Source of the DNA: CAVQEK01 sp964596645
Lineage (GTDB): Bacteria; Bacteroidota; Bacteroidia; Cytophagales; Cyclobacteriaceae
Assembly (NCBI GenBank): GCA_964596645.1
Contig: CAZQVB010000024.1
Location: forward strand, 1 to 64,000
Length of the DNA stretch: 64,000 nt
Direction: 5' to 3'
The notes below the pieces were generated by a model. It did not search any database, had not been told where the DNA came from, and saw nothing but the letters and a program-made list of their open reading frames with translations. The position numbers and the translations under genes are program-made. Below are positions 25,577 through 34,313 of this stretch, one piece after another; position 1 is the stretch's first letter; each line of letters opens with the position of its first letter.

Positions 25577-25984
25577 ATGAAGAAATCGCATATTTTGGGC
25601 ATAGCAGTCATAGGTATAGCCATACTGGTGATCATCACCACTGCTGGCGATGCCAGCACCTATGTTTCCTTTCATGAAGCAGAAGCTATGCCCGGCTCCA
25701 AGGTGCATGTAGTCGGTACGTTGAAAACCGATGAGCAGGGCGGTATAGTAGGTATAGAGCCCAGTGCCGATAAGCTGGCTTTTTCATTTTTGATGGTGGA
25801 CAACAGCAACAATACGAAGCGTGTGTACTACAACGAACCCATGCCGCCCGATTTTCAACGTTCGGAGCAGGTGGTGGTGATCGGCGCCTACCGCAACGAC
25901 CAATTTTTTGCTGACCAGATATTATTGAAATGTCCTTCGAAGTATCAGGAAGAAGGAGTACGCACCAGTGCAGCGCTGCAATAG
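25577..25984 (+). CDS. ccmE: Heme chaperone CcmE, CxxxY type
   Basis: The 135-residue protein has one N-terminal membrane anchor (residues ~5-22) and an OB-fold beta domain. The heme-binding site reads LLKCPSKYQEE: Cys119 stands where the classical histidine of HxxxY is, and Tyr123 is kept. The CxxxY form is known from archaea and some sulfate reducers, where Ccm can work without CcmG and CcmH. This suggests a variant system I here too. The gene lies between the ccmD-like gene and ccmF, all in one direction with short gaps. Confidence 0.92.
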   Translation: MKKSHILGIAVIGIAILVIITTAGDASTYVSFHEAEAMPGSKVHVVGTLKTDEQGGIVGIEPSADKLAFSFLMVDNSNNTKRVYYNEPMPPDFQRSEQVVVIGAYRNDQFFADQILLKCPSKYQEEGVRTSAALQ

Positions 25985-26002
25985 ATTGATTCATTACAGA
26001 CC

Positions 26003-28522
26003 ATGATCCATTATTTCGTCGGAAACCTGGGCCATCTGCTCATCATCGTTTCCTTTGTTTTCTCCCTGGCCTCAGCCTTTTCTTATTTTAAGGCTGCTTC
26101 GGCAGGCAATCTTCATAAGGCCGATCAGTGGCGCATCAATGGGCGGGTGCTGTTCCTGCTGCATTTTGCCGCCATTCTTGGTGTAGTGGCCTCACTATTC
26201 GTGATCATCAAAAACCACTATTTCGAGTACCACTATGCCTATGCGCATAGTTCGCGGCACCTGCCTACGCATTATATTATTTCCTGTTTTTGGGAAGGGC
26301 AGGAAGGCAGCTTTCTGCTTTGGATATTTTGGAACTGTGTGCTGGGCCTGTTCATGCTCGCCAGCAGCAAAAAATGGGAGGCCTCCACCATGACCATCTT
26401 TGCGCTGGTACAGGCTTTCCTGGTATCGATGATCATGGGCGTAGTGCTGCTGGGCGTAAAGATCGGCAGCTCACCCTTTATGCTGCTGCGCGATGTGGTG
26501 CAAGACCCGATCTTCCAGATCAACCCCGACTTCATTCCTCAGGACGGCACCGGGCTCAATCCGCTGTTGCAAAACTACTGGATGGTGATCCACCCGCCCA
26601 CCCTGTTCCTGGGCTATGCCACTACATTGGTACCGTTTGCTTTCCTCATGGCAGGCTTGTGGAAAAAGCAATACGCTGAGTGGATCAAACCCGCTATTCC
26701 CTGGGCGGTGTTCTCTACTGCTGTGATGGGGCTGGGCCAGCTTATGGGCGCTTATTGGGCCTATGAAACATTGAGCTTTGGCGGCTACTGGAACTGGGAT
26801 CCGGTGGAAAATGCGGTGTACATACCCTGGATCATCCAGGTGGCCAGCATTCACACCATGATCATTTACAGAAAGAATGGTGCTGCGCTCAAGACCTCTG
26901 CCATACTGGTGGTGGCTACATTCATCCTTATTCTGTACGCCACCTTCCTCACACGAAGCGGCATCCTCGGCAACGCTTCCGTACATGCCTTTACCGATCT
27001 GGGACTCAATGGCCAGCTGTTGCTGTATTTGCTGGTTTTTTTGGCGCTTTCCGTCTTTCTGATGGTGTATCGCTGGCGGCATTTGCCCGGTACACAACAC
27101 GAAATAACCACCTATTCGGGAGAGTTTTGGATTTTCCTCGGTGCCACTGTGCTGGGACTTATGGGCTTTCAGGTATTCATACCCACCTCCATACCTGTGT
27201 GGAATGGCATTGTAGAGTTGTTTGGCGGCCAATCCAATATGGCCCCTCCTGCCGATCAGGTCACTTTTTATACCCGATTTCAGTTGTGGGGCGGCGTGCT
27301 CATAGCCATACTCTCCGGCACCGGCCAGTATTTCTACTGGCGCAATATCAATAAGGAAAACCTCTGGTCGATGTTTGCTATGCCGGTGGTCATCAGCCTT
27401 ATTGCCTCCACCATTGTTTTTCTGGCGGCGGGCATCTACACCATCAGCCATATTGTACTGCTCACTGCGGCTATTTATGGCGTGGTGGCCAACGGTGCCA
27501 TTGTGTACAGATTGCTCAGCAAAAAGGGTCTTCGGCTTTCGGGTGGTGCAGTGGCACACATGGGTATAGCACTCATGCTTTTGGGCATATTGTTTTCATC
27601 AGGTTATAAGCAGATCATTTCGCTGAACAACACCGGCCTGCTGTACTCACGTGAGATGTCTGACGAAATGAACCGGGAGAATGTGCTGCTCTTCATCAAT
27701 GAAGCACGCCAAATGAACGATTATACACTGCTGTACAAAGGACAGCACGTGGAGGTAGAAGGCGTGCCGGGCTACATAGACAAAGACGATCTATTGCACA
27801 CGCACGATCCCTACCTGGTGGTAGCCAAAGCGGATTATGTGTACAAAGGCGCCACGCGTTTCGCACAAGGCGATACGCTGCAAATTCGCCCGGAAAACAC
27901 CTACTACGAAGTAGAATACCAGAAGAACGGGGAGACAGCCTTCACGCTTTACCCCAGGGCGCAGGTAAACCCAAATATGGGCCTTATCGTATCGCCGGAT
28001 ATTCTGCGCAGGCCTGCCAGAGATCTATACACACATATAGCCTCCATACCCGACCCCGAAAGTGAGGAAGAATGGAGCGATACCACCATGCACCGGGTGA
28101 AAATCGGCGAGCGCTTTTTTATCAATGACTACGTGGCCATGCTCAAAGGTGTACAGCGTGTACAGCAACTGGACGATGTGGAACTGGGCCCGGGAGACGT
28201 AGCCGTACAGGCCATGATAGAGCTGTATGGCGAAACGCGCAACTATACAGCTCAGCCGGTATTTATCATCAAAGACCGGATGGTGGGCAATATACCCGAT
28301 GAAGTAAGCGACCTGGGCATGCGTGTGGCTTTTATGAACGTGAAGCCTGATGACGATCATTTTGAATTTGCCTCACAAAGCAAACCCAAAGACTACATCA
28401 TCATGAAAGCCATAGAAATGCCCTGGATCAACGTGCTTTGGATTGGTACCATAGTGTTGATGATTGGTTTTGGCATTTCGATCTACCGCCGCTATCAGGA
28501 TTTTCGCACGGCAAGTATTTAG
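26003..28522 (+). CDS. ccmF: Cytochrome c heme lyase subunit CcmF
   Basis: This 839-residue protein is longer than E. coli CcmF (~650). It has many membrane helices, the WWD motif LSFGGYWNWDPVENA (around residue 262) and the heme-ligand region MVIHPPTLFLGYA. A large hydrophilic part (residues ~545-800) faces the periplasm before a last membrane helix. CcmF ligates heme to apocytochrome c. The long periplasmic part may replace functions of CcmH, which is not encoded nearby. Confidence 0.93.
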   Translation: MIHYFVGNLGHLLIIVSFVFSLASAFSYFKAASAGNLHKADQWRINGRVLFLLHFAAILGVVASLFVIIKNHYFEYHYAYAHSSRHLPTHYIISCFWEGQEGSFLLWIFWNCVLGLFMLASSKKWEASTMTIFALVQAFLVSMIMGVVLLGVKIGSSPFMLLRDVVQDPIFQINPDFIPQDGTGLNPLLQNYWMVIHPPTLFLGYATTLVPFAFLMAGLWKKQYAEWIKPAIPWAVFSTAVMGLGQLMGAYWAYETLSFGGYWNWDPVENAVYIPWIIQVASIHTMIIYRKNGAALKTSAILVVATFILILYATFLTRSGILGNASVHAFTDLGLNGQLLLYLLVFLALSVFLMVYRWRHLPGTQHEITTYSGEFWIFLGATVLGLMGFQVFIPTSIPVWNGIVELFGGQSNMAPPADQVTFYTRFQLWGGVLIAILSGTGQYFYWRNINKENLWSMFAMPVVISLIASTIVFLAAGIYTISHIVLLTAAIYGVVANGAIVYRLLSKKGLRLSGGAVAHMGIALMLLGILFSSGYKQIISLNNTGLLYSREMSDEMNRENVLLFINEARQMNDYTLLYKGQHVEVEGVPGYIDKDDLLHTHDPYLVVAKADYVYKGATRFAQGDTLQIRPENTYYEVEYQKNGETAFTLYPRAQVNPNMGLIVSPDILRRPARDLYTHIASIPDPESEEEWSDTTMHRVKIGERFFINDYVAMLKGVQRVQQLDDVELGPGDVAVQAMIELYGETRNYTAQPVFIIKDRMVGNIPDEVSDLGMRVAFMNVKPDDDHFEFASQSKPKDYIIMKAIEMPWINVLWIGTIVLMIGFGISIYRRYQDFRTASI

Positions 28523-28565
28523 TTGATCACTGCGACATAACCTATAATCTTTGGCAGCGAACAGT

Positions 28566-28952
28566 ATGCAAAAAATGCCATATGATACGGTGGAGGGCTT
28601 GCTGGAATATCTGCCTGCTGCAGAGCGAAAGCTCACCATATACCTGCGTGAGATCGTGCTTACCTGCCTGCCCAATGCACGGGAAAAGCTTAGTTATCAG
28701 GTGCCATTCTACTATCGCCACAGCCGTATCTGCTACATCTGGCCATCTTCTATTCCCTGGGGTGGTGTACAACCAAATGCAGTGTTTCTTGGATTTTGCT
28801 ACGGGCATCTGCTTCACGACCCGTTTCACTACCTGGAGCGGGGCAATAGGAAGCAGGTATTAGGAAAAACCTTTACTACCATTGGCGCGATAGATACTGC
28901 ACTTGTGCAAGCCTATCTCACGCAGGCCGCAGAGATTGATGCGCAACGGTAG
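28566..28952 (+). CDS. DUF1801 (YdhG-like) protein
   Basis: The 128-residue cytoplasmic protein contains REKLSYQVPFYYRHSRICYIW and AVFLGFCYGHLL. These match the DUF1801 pattern (a small alpha/beta protein with a frataxin/YdhG-like fold). Function of the family is unknown. ATG 28566 is chosen over a TTG five codons upstream. It follows ccmF by 43 bases. Confidence 0.7.
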   Translation: MQKMPYDTVEGLLEYLPAAERKLTIYLREIVLTCLPNAREKLSYQVPFYYRHSRICYIWPSSIPWGGVQPNAVFLGFCYGHLLHDPFHYLERGNRKQVLGKTFTTIGAIDTALVQAYLTQAAEIDAQR

Positions 28953-29027
28953 TCACACGCCGTGGACATTATCTGTGCGAAAAGGTCAATTTTCCTGCAT
29001 CAGGCCATCCGGTATCTCTCTTACATA

Positions 29028-29035
29028 TATTTTTG
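29028..29035 (+). promoter_or_regulatory. Candidate -7 promoter element for the Wzi-like gene
   Basis: TATTTTTG matches the Bacteroidota -7 consensus TAnnTTTG and lies 15 bases before the ATG at 29051. No clear TTG is found at the -33 distance, so support is partial. Confidence 0.35.
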
Positions 29036-29050
29036 CAGCAAATACACGCC

Positions 29051-30664
29051 ATGCGTTGTCTGTACATTGGTTTGATGTTCTTTCTGCTATTGCCCTCCAT
29101 CATCTACGGCCGGGCCGATAGCGTGGTGGTGTATGGTTCTGTACAGGGTGTGGCAGCACAAGACGCGCCCTTGCCGCACTGGTTGGTGGCCAATCGCTAC
29201 GGCATTTTCGATCAACTTGTGCAAAACGATGCTGTGGTGACCGCAGGTATTTGGTTGCCGTTTTCTTTGGGGAAACATTTCTGGCTGGAGGGCTCCGCCG
29301 AGTTACTCACCGGCACGCCGGTAAGCGACACCCGCTTGCAGCAAATATTCATCAACCTGCACTATGGTAAGTTTCAGCTGAAGCTGGGCAAAGAGCAGTA
29401 TACCCTTAACCAGTACAGCGAAACGCTGAGCAGCGGTTCGTTCTACCTGAGCAACAATGCCGCACCCATACCCAGGGTGGGTGGCGGTTTTTACGAATAC
29501 ACCAGCCTGCCCTTCACTCAGGGCTTTGTACAGTTCAAAGGCATCCTCCAATTTGGCAGGTTCGATGATGATCGGCTGGCGATAGGCGGTGTCGATAAGC
29601 CGCTCTTTCACGAGAAATTTTTTTATATAAAAACAGATAAGTTGCCACTGAACCTGCACCTCGGGCTCAACCACAATGCCATGTTTGGGGGCACACGAAG
29701 CGATGGCAGTAAAATACCCATAGACCTGCTGCCGACTGTATTTGCACGCGGTTCGTCCAAGCTGGGTGGCGGGGAGCAATTGAACAGGGCTGGCGCGCAC
29801 TTTGGGCTATACGACTTTGGCCTCAGCTGGCAGGCTTTGCAGCACAATTTTCAGTGGTACTACCAAATACCCTTTGCCGATGGCAGCGGCAGCAGGTTTG
29901 TACGCAACGGCGACAAAGTCGTCGGCCTGCTCATATCAGGCCGACGACTGCCATGGCTTTCTGCTTTCAATTATGAATACATACAGACCCAAAACCAGAG
30001 CGGCAGCGGACTGCCCGACCCGCTGGTAGACGGCGAATTTGTAGATGTAGGTGCCATAGGCGACTACGATCAGGCCATGTTCGCGATGTTTGATACGCTC
30101 ACCACCGGCATCACGCGCGAATCATTCATGCACTACCTGGAAGAAAACTACAACTACGGCTATAGCTACGGCGGGCGCGACGACTACTACAACAATTATC
30201 TGTATCCTGCCGGTCTGTCGTACCGGGGTTACTCCATTGGTACACCGCTTTTTTTCACCAGGAACAGGTTGCAAAAAATGAATGAGCGTTTTGATGGGCA
30301 GTACGACCACTATTTCGTGAGCAATCGGGTGCAGGCACACCATGTTGGATGGGAAGGCGCCATTGCAAAGGGTTTGACTTATCGCGCGTTATTGACCTTT
30401 TCCAGCCACAGAGGCACCTATACTGGTGCCAACAAAGGAAGGTACAACTGGGCCAGTATGTCCGAGCCTGACTACGACTATTTCTTTGATGAAGAAAAGC
30501 AGCAAAGTCAGACCCTTCTGGAGCTGATGTATGCACCAGCCTACCTGCCCGCATGGCAACTGACAGCCGCACTTGCCTATGATTTTGGCGACATCTACCA
30601 CAACTACGGGGCTATGCTCGGCGTGCGCTACAGGCAGTCGTTCCGCTTCAAAAAGCGTGACTGA
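29051..30664 (+). CDS. Wzi-like capsule assembly outer membrane protein
   Basis: The 537-residue protein has a signal peptide (residues 1-20, ending IYGRA). Repeated amphipathic beta strands form a large outer membrane barrel. Segments such as FINLHYGKFQLKLGKEQYT and the strand pairs around LHLGLNHNAMFGG resemble the capsule assembly Wzi family, an 18-stranded barrel that anchors capsule polysaccharide. A Tyr-rich loop (NYNYGYSYGGRDDYYNNY) lies at about residue 365. Its 3' end overlaps the convergent cysQ gene by 17 bases. Capsule genes are not seen nearby, so the precise role is uncertain. Confidence 0.72.
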   Translation: MRCLYIGLMFFLLLPSIIYGRADSVVVYGSVQGVAAQDAPLPHWLVANRYGIFDQLVQNDAVVTAGIWLPFSLGKHFWLEGSAELLTGTPVSDTRLQQIFINLHYGKFQLKLGKEQYTLNQYSETLSSGSFYLSNNAAPIPRVGGGFYEYTSLPFTQGFVQFKGILQFGRFDDDRLAIGGVDKPLFHEKFFYIKTDKLPLNLHLGLNHNAMFGGTRSDGSKIPIDLLPTVFARGSSKLGGGEQLNRAGAHFGLYDFGLSWQALQHNFQWYYQIPFADGSGSRFVRNGDKVVGLLISGRRLPWLSAFNYEYIQTQNQSGSGLPDPLVDGEFVDVGAIGDYDQAMFAMFDTLTTGITRESFMHYLEENYNYGYSYGGRDDYYNNYLYPAGLSYRGYSIGTPLFFTRNRLQKMNERFDGQYDHYFVSNRVQAHHVGWEGAIAKGLTYRALLTFSSHRGTYTGANKGRYNWASMSEPDYDYFFDEEKQQSQTLLELMYAPAYLPAWQLTAALAYDFGDIYHNYGAMLGVRYRQSFRFKKRD

Positions 30665-31424
30665 AGCCAGTGACTAAAAAGCCGGTATTCAACAGGCTTT
30701 CTTTGTTGTAGCGAAACTGTTGCCTTTCTGGCCAGCGCCATACATGGCCTCCGGCAGCTTCTACCACTGCCTGGCCGGCTGCGGTGTCCCACTCCATAGT
30801 GGGGCCATGCCGATAGTACACGTCGGCCCTGCCTTCGGCCACCATGCAAAACTTCAGGGAGCTGCCCACAGATATGCTGTCTGTCACATTCAGTTCACCC
30901 AGCAACGCCTCTTCTTCATCAGAGGCATGCGACCTCGACCGCACCGCCACTCGATCATTCGACCTCTCGTTTACTTTCAATTCTGTTCTTTCCCCTCTGT
31001 CGTTCAGCTTGTAGGCCTTTTTTTCTACCGCATTGCCTACGTACACTTCACCAAGCACCGGAGCGAACACGATGCCCCAGACGGGAAGACCCTCGTCTAT
31101 CAAGGCGATGTTGACGGTAAATTCTCCATTTCTCTTAATAAATTCCTTGGTGCCGTCCAGCGGGTCGACCAGCCAGAATTGTTTCCAACCCTGCCTGGTG
31201 GCAAATGCCACGTCTTTTCCTTCTTCGGAAAGCACCGGAATGGCGGGATAAGCAGCAGCAAGTGCTTCATTGATGACGTGGTGCGAAGCTTTGTCGGCTA
31301 AGGTGAGCGGGGAGCTGTCGGCTTTGTAGTCAATGCTCTGCTCAAAAGGCTGCTGGTATATGGTGAGAATGTTGGCCCCGGCCCTGCGGGCTATTTCAAT
31401 CAGAATAGAATCGTCGATGTGCAT
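30648..31424 (-). CDS. cysQ: 3'(2'),5'-bisphosphate nucleotidase CysQ
   Basis: This 258-residue protein of the inositol monophosphatase superfamily has the metal site WLVDPLDGTKEFIKRNGEFT and LSEEGKDV, and the C-terminal MEWDTAAGQAVVEAAGG. CysQ converts 3'-phosphoadenosine 5'-phosphate to AMP and recycles PAP from sulfate assimilation. Length is right for the family. It is convergent with the Wzi-like gene. Confidence 0.92.
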   Translation of the reverse strand: MHIDDSILIEIARRAGANILTIYQQPFEQSIDYKADSSPLTLADKASHHVINEALAAAYPAIPVLSEEGKDVAFATRQGWKQFWLVDPLDGTKEFIKRNGEFTVNIALIDEGLPVWGIVFAPVLGEVYVGNAVEKKAYKLNDRGERTELKVNERSNDRVAVRSRSHASDEEEALLGELNVTDSISVGSSLKFCMVAEGRADVYYRHGPTMEWDTAAGQAVVEAAGGHVWRWPERQQFRYNKESLLNTGFLVTGFSHAF

Positions 31425-31828
31425 ATGAAAAAGAATTGTACAATGAGGGCCAAAAATAGTGAACTAATCCACCGATGCCACCATTGATGAAGGTTCGTAG
31501 CGTCTGTATCACCATCCTCTGCGCTGTATTTACTGCTGCCAGTCGGCAGGAAAAATATTAAAAAATACACGCCGGCCGGTCAAAGAACATGTCAGGCTAA
31601 TGGATATTTCTATCTATCCGCCCACTCTCGATCGGTCATGCTGACCTAATTTCAGCATCTGTTGGCGATTGGCAATGGCCGCCTAGGTAATGCGCGCCAG
31701 CCAGTCATCGCAGCGTGTGTGCGACCATTTCTTTATGGGCTGTAGATTTTGAAGCATTTTAAGAGCAAAATCACGGCTAATGCTTTTCACTTGCCTGCCG
31801 ATTCATCATCCGTTTACTCTTTAGACAG

Positions 31829-31849
31829 ATCCTGAAACAAGTTCAGGAT
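31829..31849. repeat. ATCCTGAA/TTCAGGAT hairpin repeat, second copy
   Basis: It has the same 8-base arms as at 429-449, with the loop ACAAG, so it is inserted in the opposite orientation. It is part of a dispersed Bacteroidota-type intergenic repeat. Confidence 0.8.
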
Positions 31850-31890
31850 GACTTCGAGCTTTCTGCTATCCATTGCACCAACCCACTATT

Positions 31891-31940
31891 CTACCAATCT
31901 ACCATCCCACCAATCTACGAGTCTACCAATCCACCAATCT
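31891..31940. repeat. Short tandem CTACCAATC-type repeat
   Basis: Four imperfect units of the form C(T/C)ACCAATC follow each other, with the spacers ACCATCC and ACGAGT. It is non-coding and too irregular for a CRISPR array. Confidence 0.65.
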
Positions 31941-31990
31941 CACTCCACGGACAGTGGGGGCCGCGTCATTTCGCCTGGCCTTGCTGTTGT

Positions 31991-32479
31991 CTAGTTTTTT
32001 GTGAGATAGTAGCGTACACCTATTCCGGCATCCAGGTCAAACTCCGTGGCGGGGATCAGGTTGAGAATAGGCACTACTTCCAGGAAAATATCGATGGGCA
32101 CATCTTCGAACAAATAGGTGATGCCCAGCGGTATGCGAAAGCCGAGGCCAACTTCATCATAAAACTGCAACCGGCCGCCCGCCCCTACATAAAGCGGAAG
32201 CTGGCCCTCTTCCACCTCAATCAGGTCATAGAAATGCCACAGGTAGTCGCCGTGGATGTGCAGCACTTCTTCAGGTCCGGCAAAAGACCACGCCAGCGCT
32301 GCATCTATGGCATTTTGCTGTGAAGTCCAGGTTTTGAAGCTGATACCCGTGGGTTCGCCCAGTACCAGGCCAAGGCCATAGCCCTCTATTTGAGCATGTG
32401 CCCTTTGCTGCCACAGCAACGCAAAAAGGGTGATTAATACGACGATACTGAGTCTGGAGGAACGAGAAAGCATTTTCAT
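31991..32479 (-). CDS. Putative small outer membrane beta-barrel protein
   Basis: The 162-residue protein has a signal peptide ending AHAQ (residue ~30). Paired strands include GLGLVLGEPTGISFKTW, LPLYVGAGGRLQFYDE and GLGFRIPLGITYLF. The start GEPTGISFK is seen in several spirochaete and Bacteroidota outer membrane proteins of the DUF3996 type. It is probably an eight-stranded barrel. Function is unknown. Confidence 0.65.
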   Translation of the reverse strand: MKMLSRSSRLSIVVLITLFALLWQQRAHAQIEGYGLGLVLGEPTGISFKTWTSQQNAIDAALAWSFAGPEEVLHIHGDYLWHFYDLIEVEEGQLPLYVGAGGRLQFYDEVGLGFRIPLGITYLFEDVPIDIFLEVVPILNLIPATEFDLDAGIGVRYYLTKN

Positions 32480-32549
32480 TTTTTACGTGGTTTTCATTTG
32501 GCCGCGCAAATTAATGAAAATGCCTTTTCTTGTGACGCTAAGGCAGTAA

Positions 32550-33038
32550 TTATATACCCACCAATACGCCAAAAGTGATCACCGCCTGATCAAAATCGCT
32601 GACCACATACTTCATATCTACGAAGCCGTCTACGTTGCTTCCAAAGTTGGCATTGAGGCCCATGCCTATGTTCAGGCCTATCTCTGAGTGGCTGTGCTTC
32701 ACATCGGTATTTTTCACTTTGTTAGAGATGGAAGAAAAATTGAGCCCGCCGAAGGGATAGAAGTGAAAGCCGCTGCCTACCGGCAACAAATAGTGCACAT
32801 CGGCATTGAAGGCCGTCCAGGATGTTCTTACGTTGTTATTTTCTTTGGGGAAAAAGAAATTGAGGTTTGGAGAAATTACCCAGCCGCGGTCAAACCGGAA
32901 ATCACCGCGAAGGTCGAGACCAAGATTTTTTATTTCGCTGCCGTACGCCAATCCGCCTCCGACCAGAATATCTACTTGTCCGTAGCTTTTTACACCAAAT
33001 AAAGCAATGATTGCTGCCAGTAATGCTATCTTTTTCAT
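32550..33038 (-). CDS. Porin-family outer membrane beta-barrel protein
   Basis: The 162-residue protein starts MKKIALLAAIIALF, with signal cleavage after SYGQ, and forms amphipathic strands such as WVISPNLNFFFP and FHFYPFGGLNF. It resembles small OmpW/OprF-type barrels of Bacteroidota. An in-frame start ten codons upstream is less likely because it delays the signal. Same direction as the preceding barrel gene, 70 bases apart. Confidence 0.65.
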   Translation of the reverse strand: MKKIALLAAIIALFGVKSYGQVDILVGGGLAYGSEIKNLGLDLRGDFRFDRGWVISPNLNFFFPKENNNVRTSWTAFNADVHYLLPVGSGFHFYPFGGLNFSSISNKVKNTDVKHSHSEIGLNIGMGLNANFGSNVDGFVDMKYVVSDFDQAVITFGVLVGI

Positions 33039-33140
33039 GGGTCTATTTGAAATTTTAGTAGACTGCAAAATTAGAAAATCAGTCAGGCGGGAATAGTTGC
33101 ATCCTGCAATAATATTACATCTACAAATGGCAATACATTT

Positions 33141-33674
33141 TTAAAAGACCCCCGTCAGCAGGCCCCGGCGTTCTTCGTACCTGCTTTTAAATAGTCGCTT
33201 GCCCGCCTTATATAGTTGCTTATCTTTCAGCCTGGCCTCCACCTCCCATGGCCATGCCAGGTACGGCATATCCAGCAGGTCGATCACGTTCCGTTCTTTC
33301 CACTTGTACATCATGCCGCGTATATGCCGCAAGTGGCCGCTGCAGTATTGATCAGCGTGTATCATTTCATGGGCCAGCGTCATCAGCCGCTCTTCGGCAG
33401 TCAGCAGCTTGTTCAGCCGGATGACCACAACAGGGCGATCGTTTACATTGAAAATCTTTTGATGGGTGAGGCCCAAAACCCCCTCGGGCAGCCGGCAGGC
33501 AATATGAATAATGACAATGGCGCTGGGCACTTGCAACAACTCATCGTACAGACCGGCATAGGTTTGATACAGCGCGTGCTCTTCAGCGCTGCTGTGGCCA
33601 ATCACGTAAATATCGGCTGCAGCCATCGCTTTGGTACAGGTGGTGAGGCAGAGGATCAGTAGTATGGCTTTCAT
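33141..33674 (-). CDS. Secreted putative zinc metallopeptidase (HEMIH)
   Basis: The 177-residue protein has a signal peptide (residues 1-19, ending AMAAA). The motif LAHEMIHADQY (His102, Glu103, His106) is a classical HExxH zinc site. A downstream basic helix (WKERNVIDL...WEVEARL) may supply the third ligand, Glu in the WEVEA stretch being a candidate. It is small and resembles minimal gluzincin or SprT-like proteins. Activity and substrate are unknown. The ATG at 33674 starts the signal directly. Confidence 0.65.
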   Translation of the reverse strand: MKAILLILCLTTCTKAMAAADIYVIGHSSAEEHALYQTYAGLYDELLQVPSAIVIIHIACRLPEGVLGLTHQKIFNVNDRPVVVIRLNKLLTAEERLMTLAHEMIHADQYCSGHLRHIRGMMYKWKERNVIDLLDMPYLAWPWEVEARLKDKQLYKAGKRLFKSRYEERRGLLTGVF

Positions 33675-33867
33675 GAACTTTGTTTTGCGTTGCCATACTG
33701 TGTTCAAAAAGCTTGCTGATTCTCCAGATAGGCCATTGGATAGCTTAATGACCGTTTTTGCGCTTTGCTCTCGGTATTAGTAGGGGGTGCATCGAACATA
33801 AGATGTATCATTTCCGGACACATCAGGAAAAAGTAAAAGAAGCCTGCCAACGTTTTCGAAAGGCGCT

Positions 33868-34215
33868 TTACCACAAGGAACACAAAGGTTAGCACTAAGG
33901 TCACAAAGATTCTTCGTGCCCTTTGTGAATACGTTGTGCACTTCGTGTTTAAAATTTTTTACAAAGTTCCATTGATCACCCGATTCACACCACTTGAAGC
34001 GAGTTTACTGTCATTATCATTTTACCAAAAGGAGCAATAAGATTAGAAGTAAGGTCACAAAGATTCTTCGTGTCCTTTGTGAAGTCGTTGTGTACTTCGT
34101 GGTTAAAATACTTTACAAGATTTTATTGATCACCCGATTCACCCATTTTTAGACAATCTGATTGACATGATAATCTTACCACAAGGAACACGAAGGTTAG
34201 CACGAAGGTCACGAG
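33868..34215. repeat. 154-bp tandem repeat, about 2.25 copies
   Basis: Units begin at 33868, 34022 and 34176, each with TTACC(A)AAGGA-like sequence, an exact spacing of 154 bases. The first two units share GGTCACAAAGATTCTTCGTG, an inner near-palindrome (CACAAAG...CTTTGTG and ACAACG/CGTTGT pieces) and TTGATCACCCGATTCAC. Unit 3 stops after about 40 bases. No reading frame is conserved. From 33675 to 33867 and 34216 to 34313 I see nothing else; a short Phe-rich frame at 33704-33904 is not credible. Confidence 0.8.
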
Positions 34216-34313
34216 GTTGTGGCGTAGTATCAGGCGCTTAATACCAACCACATGTGATCAAACCCATGGATTGTTATTACTTTAGTGGCCGAAAAACATG
34301 AGCCACGCAGGGT

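Larger units (their letters stand above)
31425..31990. other. Intergenic region with dispersed repeats
   Basis: No gene is supported here. It holds an ATGCTGA/TCAGCAT hairpin (31638-31658) joined to TTCAGCATCTGTTGG, which also occurs at 901-915. It also holds the ATCCTGAA/TTCAGGAT hairpin, short CTACCAATC-type repeats, and a fragment of the long repeat seen at the left window end (near 31941-31980). It looks like a landing zone for intergenic repeats. Confidence 0.75.

Noticed and set aside
26471..27559. 362-residue frame on the minus strand opposite ccmF
   Set aside because: It is antisense to a clear CcmF gene, His/Gln-rich in the manner of shadow frames, and matches no family.
33704..33904. 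66-residue minus-strand frame before the tandem repeat
   Set aside because: It is Phe- and Leu-rich, overlaps the repeat start and shows no conserved pattern.
33868..34215. Possible CRISPR array
   Set aside because: The period of 154 bases, degenerate units and absence of spacers or cas genes do not fit CRISPR.
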